Shown here: positions 31,224 through 37,349 of the stretch, piece after piece
How the letters are laid out: each line of letters opens with the position of its first letter
How positions within the stretch are numbered: position 1 is the stretch's first letter
Source of the DNA: an uncultured Ruminococcus sp.
GTDB lineage: Bacteria; Bacillota; Clostridia; Oscillospirales; Ruminococcaceae
Direction of reading: 5' to 3'
Length of the DNA: 37,349 nucleotides
Assembly (NCBI GenBank): GCA_900545345.1
Contig: UQYQ01000022.1
Span: 1 to 37,349 of the forward strand
The notes under the pieces: model-generated
Database searches by the model: none
Told to the model about the DNA's origin: nothing
What the model saw: only the letters and a program-made list of their open reading frames with translations
Program-made: the position numbers and the translations under genes

Positions 31224-32246
31224 ATGGTAATCATTTTGAAAGACAATATCAAAGAAGCTCAGATTGATGAGCTTATAAAATGGATTCAAACATTTGATGT
31301 TCAGACGAATTTAATTAACGGCCTTCACTCGAAAATTATAGGTCTTATCGGGGATACAACAAAAATTGATATGGAAAGCATTCAGGCAAAGGAAATTGTA
31401 GAAGAGGTTAAGCGTGTTCAAGAGCCTTATAAGAATGCAAACAGAAAATTTCACCCTGATGATACGGTAATAGAAGTTAAGGGCAGAAAGCTTGGAGGCG
31501 ATAAGCTTCAGGTTATTGCAGGACCATGCTCGGTTGAATGTGAAGAGCAGATTATAACTACTGCAATTGCCTGCAAAGAAGCAGGAGCTACAATGCTTCG
31601 TGGAGGAGCTTTCAAGCCGAGAACATCACCTTATGCATTTCAGGGACACGGCGCAAAGGGAATCGACCTTCTGCTTCAGGCCAAAAAGGTTACAGGGCTT
31701 CCTATTGTCACTGAAATTATGTCGCTTGCACATATTGATTTGTTCAGCGATGTTGATGTTATTCAGGTCGGTGCAAGAAATATGCAGAACTTTGAGCTTT
31801 TAAAAGAGCTTGGACATTCAAACAAACCTATATTATTAAAGCGTGGCCTTGCTAACACTATGCAGGAGCTTTTAATGAGTGCTGAATATATTATGTCAGG
31901 CGGAAACAGCAAAGTAATTCTTTGTGAAAGAGGAATTCGTACATTTGAGCCTAAAACAAGAAATACTCTTGACATTTCGGCAGTACCGCTTCTTAAGCAT
32001 CATTCTCATCTTCCTGTTTGTGTTGACCCAAGCCATGCAACAGGTATAGCAGCACTGGTTGAACCTATGTCTATTGCTGCTGTTGCTTGTGGATGTGACG
32101 CTTTGGAGATTGAGGTTCACAATGACCCTAAGAACGCTTGGAGCGACGGTGCACAGTCACTTACACCTGCACAGTTTGCAAAGACTATGGAAAAAATCAA
32201 AGCACAGGCAGAGTTTTCAGGAAAGCCTCTTGATTGCGTAGATTAA
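31224..32246 (+). CDS. aroF: 3-deoxy-7-phosphoheptulonate synthase (DAHP synthase, type I beta)
   Basis: First step of the shikimate pathway: phosphoenolpyruvate plus erythrose 4-phosphate to DAHP. 340 residues: an N-terminal ferredoxin-like regulatory domain (about 1-70, MVIILKDNIKEAQIDELI) of the type that gives Tyr/Phe feedback in Thermotoga, then a TIM-barrel catalytic domain. Catalytic blocks: AGPCSVE, KPRTSPYAFQG, QVGARNMQNFELLKELG, LLKRG, CERGIRTFE, VDPSHATG. AGGAGG lies 8 bases before ATG. The gap from pcrA is 60 bases with no terminator. aroB follows after 37 bases. Confidence 0.96.
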   Translation: MVIILKDNIKEAQIDELIKWIQTFDVQTNLINGLHSKIIGLIGDTTKIDMESIQAKEIVEEVKRVQEPYKNANRKFHPDDTVIEVKGRKLGGDKLQVIAGPCSVECEEQIITTAIACKEAGATMLRGGAFKPRTSPYAFQGHGAKGIDLLLQAKKVTGLPIVTEIMSLAHIDLFSDVDVIQVGARNMQNFELLKELGHSNKPILLKRGLANTMQELLMSAEYIMSGGNSKVILCERGIRTFEPKTRNTLDISAVPLLKHHSHLPVCVDPSHATGIAALVEPMSIAAVACGCDALEIEVHNDPKNAWSDGAQSLTPAQFAKTMEKIKAQAEFSGKPLDCVD

Positions 32247-32283
32247 TCATAAAGTCGGTATTGTTTAAGGAAATTATATTATT

Positions 32284-33396
32284 ATGAAGAAGTTTTATGT
32301 TGAGCTTAAAAAGGTAGTAGATGATTCATACTATATTGAAATCGGACACAATCTGGTAGATAAGCTTATAAGTGATATTAGTAATGGATTAGTTCCTAAA
32401 GCTAAAAAGTATGCGGTGATTACCGACAGTAATGTAAAAGAGCTTTATGCTGATTCTATTTTGCAAAAGCTGAAAAACAAAGGTCTGAAAGCCGATTTAT
32501 TTGTTTTTCCTGCCGGTGAGAAATCAAAAACCCGTGAAACGAAGGCGAATATTGAAGATGAAATGCTAAGTCGCGGCTATCGCAGGGACTGCTGTATTAT
32601 TGCAGTCGGCGGCGGGGTTGTCACCGACCTTTCAGGTTTTATTGCAGGTACTTTCGGCAGGGGAGTTCCTTTTGTCAATTTTGCTACCACTCTTCTGTCT
32701 GCGGCTGACGCTTCGGTAGGCGGAAAAACTGCTGTAGATACACCCCTTGCTACAAATCTTATTGGGCTTTTTAACCAGCCTCAAAAAATATATATTGATA
32801 TAGAAGCATGGAAAACCTTGCCTCAAAGGGAGGTTTCAAGCGGACTTGCGGAAACGATTAAACACGCAATTTTAGCCGACTGTGAATTTTTTCGCTATTT
32901 GGAAGAAAACATTGAAAAAGTTTTCGAATTTAACACAGAGATTTGTGAACATATCGCTGAGAAAAACTGTGAGATTAAATATCAGGTTGTTATGAAAGAT
33001 GAACTTGAAACAGGTCTTAGAGAGGTTTTAAATCTTGGACACACAGTAGGGCGTGCTATTGAAACAGTCAGTGACTATAGGCTTCTTCACGGTGAAGCAT
33101 TGTCAATCGGTCTTGTCGCTGAGGTTAAGCTTGCAAAAGCTCTCGGCCTTGCAAGTGAAGATGACGAAAAGAGAGTGGTTTCTTTGCTCAGTCGTGCAAA
33201 GCTTCCTGTTTTAATTCCTGATTATATTGATAAGTCAGAACTTATTAAAAAGCTTTATACAGATAAAAAGGTAAAGGACGGAAGGTTAAGATTTGTTATT
33301 CAGGACGGCATAGGCAAGATAAAAGAGTTCAGCGAGGGTGATTTTGCTAAAGAGATTGAAGAAAGTTTTATCGCTGAAATAATAGAAAGTATGTAA
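32284..33396 (+). CDS. aroB: 3-dehydroquinate synthase
   Basis: Second shikimate step, an NAD- and Zn/Co-dependent enzyme converting DAHP to 3-dehydroquinate. 370 residues. The NAD-binding AVGGGVVTDLSGFIAGTFGRG and the TTLLSAADASVGGKTAVD block, which differs in detail from the Gram-negative QVDSSVGGKTGVN, are clear. Metal ligands are the Glu of GLAETIKHA and the two His of LNLGHTVGRAIE and LLHGEALSIG. The start at 32284 has AAGGAAA about 10 bases upstream. aroA begins 11 bases after its stop. Confidence 0.96.
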   Translation: MKKFYVELKKVVDDSYYIEIGHNLVDKLISDISNGLVPKAKKYAVITDSNVKELYADSILQKLKNKGLKADLFVFPAGEKSKTRETKANIEDEMLSRGYRRDCCIIAVGGGVVTDLSGFIAGTFGRGVPFVNFATTLLSAADASVGGKTAVDTPLATNLIGLFNQPQKIYIDIEAWKTLPQREVSSGLAETIKHAILADCEFFRYLEENIEKVFEFNTEICEHIAEKNCEIKYQVVMKDELETGLREVLNLGHTVGRAIETVSDYRLLHGEALSIGLVAEVKLAKALGLASEDDEKRVVSLLSRAKLPVLIPDYIDKSELIKKLYTDKKVKDGRLRFVIQDGIGKIKEFSEGDFAKEIEESFIAEIIESM

Positions 33397-33407
33397 GGAA
33401 ATTTGCT

Positions 33408-34646
33408 ATGGATATAAAAATAACTCCGTCAATATTAAAAGGAAATATAACAGTTCCTCCGTCAAAGAGTGTTGCTCACAGGCTGATAATATCAGCAGGC
33501 TTAGCAGAGGGAGAAAGTGTAATTTCAAATATATATATGTCAAAGGACATAGAAGCCACTATTAAAGCTATGAAAGCGTTAGGGGCTGAGATAAGCTGTT
33601 CTGAGGACAGCGGGGGACTTTATAAAGTTTATATAAAAGGTATTTTAAAGCCTGTGAAAGAAGCGGTAATAGACTGTAATGAATCAGGTTCAACCTTGAG
33701 ATTTTTAATTCCTGTAGCTTCGGCACTCGGCGTTAATGCAACCTTTGTCGGAAAGGGGAAGCTCCCTCAAAGACCGATAACGCCTTATTTAAGTGAAATG
33801 ACTAAAAACGGAGTAAGGTTTGATTATAACAATACAATGCCTTTTTCGGTTTCGGGAAAGCTAAAGCCGGGAGAATATAAAATTGCGGGTGATATATCAT
33901 CGCAGTTTATTACAGGGCTTTTATTTGCATTATCTGTTTTAGACGGAAAAAGTGAAATCGTCTTGACATCTCATTTGCAGTCAAAGCCTTATGTTGACAT
34001 AACGGTTGACTGCTTGAATAAGTTCGGTGCTTGTATAGAAGAAACGCCGAACGGTTATTCGGTCGGCGGGATAAAAGCTTTGAAACCGCACAGCGAATCG
34101 GTTGAGGGCGATTATTCACAGGCAGCATTTTTTTATACTGCAAATGCTTTGGGGTGTGATATATGCATAGACGGACTTAACGAAAGCAGCTTTCAGGGGG
34201 ATAAACGAATTGTTGAAATTTGCAAAGATGCAATGTATAATAGTTCAGATAAAAATCAATTAAAACCTTTTGATATTGATTGTTCTGATATTCCTGACCT
34301 TGTTCCGATTTTTACGGTTTTAGCAAGCTTTTGTGACGGCGTTTCACATATAAAAAATGCAGCAAGACTCAGAATAAAAGAAAGTGACAGGCTGTCAGCT
34401 ATTTCTAATGCTTTAAATGCTGTCGGCGGAAAGGTTAAAGAGCTTGATGACGGTTTGGAAATTACCGGAGTTGAATTTTTAGACGGAGGTGAAATTGACG
34501 CCTGCAATGACCACCGAATAGCAATGGCAATGGCGATAGCGTCAATAAAATGCAAAGATAAGCTTATAATAAAAGGTGCGGAATGCGTTGAAAAATCATA
34601 TCCTAACTTTTTTGATGACTTTAAAAAACTTGGAGGTAAAATATAA
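33408..34646 (+). CDS. aroA: 5-enolpyruvylshikimate-3-phosphate synthase
   Basis: Sixth shikimate step: transfers enolpyruvyl from PEP to shikimate 3-phosphate. 412 residues, two inside-out alpha/beta domains. Visible motifs: PPSKSVAHR at the start (Lys and Ser in the site), CNESGSTLRFLIP, KGKLPQRP, GDISSQFITGLL, the catalytic DIPDLVP, RIKESDRL and DHRIAMAMAIA. The PEP-site loop reads ESGSTLRF where E. coli has NAGTAMRP, a departure from both common classes but with the key Gly and Arg kept. The stop codon shares one base with the aroC start (TAATG), so the two are translationally coupled. Confidence 0.95.
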   Translation: MDIKITPSILKGNITVPPSKSVAHRLIISAGLAEGESVISNIYMSKDIEATIKAMKALGAEISCSEDSGGLYKVYIKGILKPVKEAVIDCNESGSTLRFLIPVASALGVNATFVGKGKLPQRPITPYLSEMTKNGVRFDYNNTMPFSVSGKLKPGEYKIAGDISSQFITGLLFALSVLDGKSEIVLTSHLQSKPYVDITVDCLNKFGACIEETPNGYSVGGIKALKPHSESVEGDYSQAAFFYTANALGCDICIDGLNESSFQGDKRIVEICKDAMYNSSDKNQLKPFDIDCSDIPDLVPIFTVLASFCDGVSHIKNAARLRIKESDRLSAISNALNAVGGKVKELDDGLEITGVEFLDGGEIDACNDHRIAMAMAIASIKCKDKLIIKGAECVEKSYPNFFDDFKKLGGKI

Positions 34647-35737
34647 TGGCATCAGTATGGAATCACAATATTAACTTATCGATTTTCGGGGAAAGTCACG
34701 GTCCCGCAATAGGAGTTGTTCTTGATAATTTACCTTCAGGGGAGAATATCGACATGAATGTTCTTATGTCATTTATGGCAAGGCGTGCACCGAAGAAGAA
34801 CAAGACTTCAACTCAAAGACGAGAGAAGGATATGCCTCAGGTCATGTCGGGTCTTTTTAACGGCAAGACGACAGGTACTCCTCTTTGTGCTTTAATTCAA
34901 AATACAGACCAGCATTCAAATGATTATTCTAATTTGTCTAAGCTTGCTCGCCCCGGACACGCCGATTATACAGGCGCTGTACGATACAGCGGTTTTAATG
35001 ACGGAAGAGGCGGAGGACATTTTTCGGGAAGACTGACAGCTCCTCTATGCTTTGCAGGTGCTGTTGCAGGTCAGATACTGGAACGAAGGGGAATTTATAC
35101 AGGTGCACATATTCTTGAAGTTCACGGAATTAAGGATAAATCCTTCGACCCTATCACAGTTTCAAGAGATGATATTAAATCTATTCGTGAAAAGGAATTC
35201 CCGACTATTGATGACAAGCAGGGCAGACTTATGGTGAAAGATATTGAAAAAGCCGGTAAGTGCTTGGATTCGGTCGGCGGAATAATCGAGTGTGCATCAA
35301 TAAATGTGCCTGCCGGAATAGGTTCGCCTATTTTCGAGGGACTTGAAAACAGTATAGCATCTCTCATTTTCGGTATTCCTGCCGTTAAGGGTATAGAGTT
35401 CGGTGTAGGCTTTAACTGTGCTAAAATGTTAGGAAGCGAAAATAACGATGAATTTTATGTTGATGAGCGTGGACACGTTGTTACAAGAAGCAATAATCAC
35501 GGCGGAATTTTAGGTGGAATTTCTTCGGGTATGCCTATTACGCTGAGAGTGGCATTTAAGCCTACACCGTCTATTGCACAGCCTCAGGATACTGTGGATT
35601 ACAGCTCTTTGACCAATGAAACCATAAATATAAAGGGCAGACATGACCCGTGTGTTGTTCCTCGTGCTGTTCCTTGTGTGGAAGCTGCTGTTAATATTGC
35701 ACTTCTTTCACACATGATGGATTACCCTAATTTTTAA
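34646..35737 (+). CDS. aroC: Chorismate synthase
   Basis: Last shikimate step: FMN-dependent trans-elimination of phosphate from EPSP to chorismate. 363 residues, typical. Family blocks: FGESHGPAIGVVLDNLPSG, RPGHADYTGAVRY, RGGGHFSGRLTAPLCFAGAV, RSNNHGGILGGISSGMPI, and RHDPCVVPRAVPCVEA at the end. It needs reduced FMN, which ties it loosely to the FMN-riboswitch-controlled riboflavin importer in the same window. GGAGG lies 10 bases before ATG inside the end of aroA. Confidence 0.97.
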   Translation: MASVWNHNINLSIFGESHGPAIGVVLDNLPSGENIDMNVLMSFMARRAPKKNKTSTQRREKDMPQVMSGLFNGKTTGTPLCALIQNTDQHSNDYSNLSKLARPGHADYTGAVRYSGFNDGRGGGHFSGRLTAPLCFAGAVAGQILERRGIYTGAHILEVHGIKDKSFDPITVSRDDIKSIREKEFPTIDDKQGRLMVKDIEKAGKCLDSVGGIIECASINVPAGIGSPIFEGLENSIASLIFGIPAVKGIEFGVGFNCAKMLGSENNDEFYVDERGHVVTRSNNHGGILGGISSGMPITLRVAFKPTPSIAQPQDTVDYSSLTNETINIKGRHDPCVVPRAVPCVEAAVNIALLSHMMDYPNF

Positions 35738-35776
35738 GTGTTTATCCTATTTTTAATTTATCGGGAGTGTTTTTAG

Positions 35777-36361
35777 TTGGATAATAATTTTGAAAAGTAT
35801 CTGCAGCCGAATATGATGAGTCTTCAGGACAAGTATGCAATAAAGATTTTGCTTTGTTATTTTCTCAGACAAATCAATAGACCAATTACTCCTAATCAGC
35901 TTGCCGAAATTGCGACTGCTGACGGGATTGTGAATTATTTCACTTATGCCGAAACAGTTGAAGAAATGCTCAGAGATGAGATGATGAAGCTTGAAACTGT
36001 TGATGAAATTAACTATTATATTCTGTCGCAAGAGGCTTATGAGGCGGCAAATGAGTTTAAGGGCATTGTGCCTAAGAGCTTCAGGGATAAGATTATTTCA
36101 TCAGGTCTTAAATTTTTTGCAAAGCTTAAAGACAGCAATATAATTGCAGAAGTCAAAGAAGTAGAGAAAGGTGCTGAGGTTCATTTTCTCTGCCAGGACA
36201 GCGGAGCGAATCTTATGGATTTGACATTGTTTGCGCCTGATTTAACTCAGGCGGAATATATTAAGAAGAAGGTTATGCTTAATCCAAGTGCTTTTTACGG
36301 AAAGATACTAGATTTTGTTATTGAGAATGAGGAATACACTCCTGACTTATCCGGCTACTAG
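35777..36361 (+). CDS. DUF4364 family protein
   Basis: A 194-residue soluble protein recognised as DUF4364, a clostridial family of unknown function. The N-terminal half (KYAIKILLCYFLRQINRPIT, PNQLAEIATADGIVNYF, VEEMLRDEMM) reads like a winged-helix DNA-binding domain; the C-terminal half is mixed alpha/beta. A regulator role is therefore plausible but not shown. The start is TTG at 35777 with GGGAG 9 bases upstream. It follows aroC after 39 bases and is probably the last gene of the pcrA-aro transcript. A GC-rich repeat begins right at its stop codon. Confidence 0.82.
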   Translation: MDNNFEKYLQPNMMSLQDKYAIKILLCYFLRQINRPITPNQLAEIATADGIVNYFTYAETVEEMLRDEMMKLETVDEINYYILSQEAYEAANEFKGIVPKSFRDKIISSGLKFFAKLKDSNIIAEVKEVEKGAEVHFLCQDSGANLMDLTLFAPDLTQAEYIKKKVMLNPSAFYGKILDFVIENEEYTPDLSGY

Positions 36362-36362
36362 C

Positions 36363-36440
36363 GGCGAGCCGCCGTTGGCTCTGCCGCCTTTGGGGAGCTT
36401 TATAAGTATTAGAGTTTGTGAAACGGCGGGCTATACAATG
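36363..36440 (+). repeat. Dispersed GC-rich repeat, copy A
   Basis: It starts GGCGAGCCGCC (short palindrome), then GGCTCTGCCGCCTTTGGGG, then a variable part ending in CTATACAATG. The order of blocks matches copy B at 8647-8722, and its first 35 bases match copy C at 36526-36560. Confidence 0.7.
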
Positions 36441-36452
36441 GATAATGGATAG

Positions 36453-36512
36453 TTGACAGTGGATAATGTATAGTTAATAATAAACAGGTGATTTTTCATT
36501 ATCAACTGTCAA
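36453..36512. repeat. Inverted repeat between repeat copies A and C
   Basis: Arms TTGACAGTGGATAATG (36453-36468) and CATTATCAACTGTCAA (36497-36512) differ at one base and enclose 28 bases. Related short units (GATAATGGATAG, TGTCAATTGTCAATT) flank the arms. It looks like a MITE-like or hairpin element with no coding capacity. Confidence 0.65.
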
Positions 36513-36525
36513 TTGTCAATTACAT

Positions 36526-36560
36526 GGCGAGCCGCCGCAGGCTCTGCCGCTTTTGGTGAG
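36526..36560 (+). repeat. Dispersed GC-rich repeat, copy C
   Basis: A 35-base near-copy of 36363-36397 (GGCGAGCCGCCG, then GGCTCTGCCGCTTTTGG), in direct orientation 163 bases away, ending about 30 bases before the ribosome site of the HIT gene. Confidence 0.7.
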
Positions 36561-36604
36561 TTCCTTGTTAAAGGAATACAATAATGGGACTTGGAGGTAT
36601 TTGT

Positions 36605-37063
36605 GTGTGCTTAATATGTGATAGAATTGAAATGATAAAAAATGGAACAAACCCTTATTTCGTCAAAGAATTGGATACGGGTTATGTTGTTATTGGAGAT
36701 AATCAGCATTTTAAGGGATATACTTTGTTTTTATGTAAACAACACAAAACTGAACTTTTCCACCTTGACAAAGATTTTGCCTCCAGATTTATGCATGAAA
36801 TGGTCTTAGTCGCAGAGGCAGCTAAAAAAGCGTTTGGTGCGGAAAAAATGAACTATGAGTGCTTGGGGCAGGGAGACGCACATCTGCACTGGCATTTGTT
36901 TCCAAGAAGAACAGGTGACATTGGTGATTATGGGAACAAAGGTGCAGGCCCTGTGTGGTGGTATCCTATGGATTTAATGTACAGTAATGATAATCGTCCA
37001 ACCGATAATGAGTTAGCGGAAATGAAGCTGAAATTACTGACTGAATTAGAAAAACTAATTTAG
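36605..37063 (+). CDS. HIT family nucleotide-binding protein
   Basis: A small cytosolic nucleotide hydrolase or transferase of the histidine triad superfamily. The triad HLHWHLFPRR lies about residue 98 and is preceded by a family-type block, NYECLGQGDAHLHWH. N-terminal Cys pair CLIC resembles the zinc-binding start MCxxC of many HIT proteins. The frame opens at ATG 36584 (with AAGGA upstream), but GTG 36605 has a perfect GGAGGT 6 bases upstream and gives MCLICDRIEM, the family-like start; I prefer it. 152 residues. Substrate is unknown. It follows the repeat cluster and may have come under its influence. Confidence 0.85.
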   Translation: MCLICDRIEMIKNGTNPYFVKELDTGYVVIGDNQHFKGYTLFLCKQHKTELFHLDKDFASRFMHEMVLVAEAAKKAFGAEKMNYECLGQGDAHLHWHLFPRRTGDIGDYGNKGAGPVWWYPMDLMYSNDNRPTDNELAEMKLKLLTELEKLI

Positions 37064-37156
37064 TATTCCTTTCTGATTAAGACGAATAGTTGATAATTTT
37101 ATAATATACAATTATAGTATATATTCAAGCAATTTGTGCTGTAAATTGTTTTGTAA

Positions 37157-37228
37157 CAAATTAAACTATAATTATTAATAACTTTTTTTGAAAAAACTCT
37201 TGACAAAAGGATTTTGGTGTGGTATTAT
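37157..37228 (+). promoter_or_regulatory. Strong promoter, probably of an rRNA operon
   Basis: TTGACA (37200-37205), 17-base spacer, TATTAT (37223-37228), preceded by an A/T-rich UP-like stretch (37157-37199). No coding frame follows within the remaining 121 bases. Confidence 0.7.
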
Positions 37229-37234
37229 TTAAAA

Positions 37235-37349
37235 GTTGTCGCACACAAGTAAAATAAGTGAGCAGATAACACTAGCATCTTGAAAATTGAACAATGGAGC
37301 ACAAGAAGACAAGAAAAGAGTACCTTGTAATTCTTGAGAGAGACTCAAG
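37235..37349 (+). other. Probable rRNA operon leader (window ends inside it)
   Basis: The transcribed leader contains CTTGAAAATTGAACAATGG, which resembles the antitermination/processing leader commonly found before 16S rRNA in Firmicutes. It ends with a perfect hairpin CTTGAG-AGAGA-CTCAAG (37333-37349). The 16S gene itself would begin beyond the window, so this is an inference. Confidence 0.5.

Noticed and set aside
36363..36560. Possible CRISPR-like direct repeats
   Set aside because: Only two direct copies here with no regular spacers, and a third single copy far away. No cas genes.
37333..37349. Terminal hairpin CTTGAG/CTCAAG as a terminator
   Set aside because: The window ends at its last base, so no T-run can be seen; it fits an rRNA leader stem as well.

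Overview
The window is a low-GC stretch of a Firmicutes chromosome. Proteins and gene order point to class Clostridia, most likely an Oscillospiraceae/Ruminococcus-like gut anaerobe; this is inference, since the window has no complete rRNA gene. Supporting signs are a sigma-K gene with a Bacillus-type hydrophobic pro-sequence, a SpoIIQ-like M23 protein, a DUF4364 gene, an FMN riboswitch in front of ribU, an aroQ-pepP-efp block like yqhS-yqhT-efp of Bacillus, and several TTG/GTG starts behind strong Shine-Dalgarno (SD) sequences. Most genes are chromosomal housekeeping genes. I see no phage, IS element, CRISPR array or tRNA.

Layout. 1-48 is the tail of a probable wall-anchored protein. 128-3207 (minus) is a membrane protein, acpS, nnr and a lipoprotein. 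3399-5515 (plus) is dtd, sigK and the SpoIIQ-like M23 protein. 5583-7148 (minus) is a zinc-ribbon membrane protein with repeats, divergent from a GH13 amylase-family gene (7338-8651). 8832-11821 (minus) holds two paralogous orphan sugar-binding lipoproteins, each with its own promoter. 12113-14974 is a copper operon: csoR plus a copA that carries an extra C-terminal HMA domain. 15100-18428 holds a beta-lactamase-family serine hydrolase and a large secreted Ig/FN3/M23 protein. 18479-21324 (minus) is feoA, feoB and a DUF6512-like membrane protein. radA (minus) and an endonuclease IV-like gene (plus) diverge from about 22.9-23.1 kb, followed by aroQ, pepP and efp. 26.2-27.2 kb carries a compact three-way-junction RNA candidate, the FMN riboswitch and ribU. 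An AI-2E/PerM family permease (minus) diverges from pcrA, aroF, aroB, aroA, aroC and a DUF4364 gene. The end holds a repeat cluster, a HIT-family gene and a strong promoter with leader that looks like the start of an rRNA operon.

How the genes work together. aroF, aroB, aroA and aroC supply four shikimate steps and aroQ a fifth; the aroE and aroK steps lie outside. csoR and copA form a self-regulated copper efflux unit with two CsoR-type palindromes. FMN controls riboflavin import through ribU. FeoA/FeoB take up ferrous iron.

The most interesting signals are these: (1) a near-perfect ribosome binding site and in-frame ATG inside copA that would release its last 73 residues as a free CopZ-like chaperone; (2) a terminator-like hairpin that ends at the sigK start and buries its Shine-Dalgarno; (3) a compact 51-nt three-way junction between efp and the FMN riboswitch; (4) a small GC-rich repeat family with three copies, always just 3' of a gene; (5) palindromes placed like operators in the promoters of the GH13 gene, feoB, radA and one binding-protein gene.
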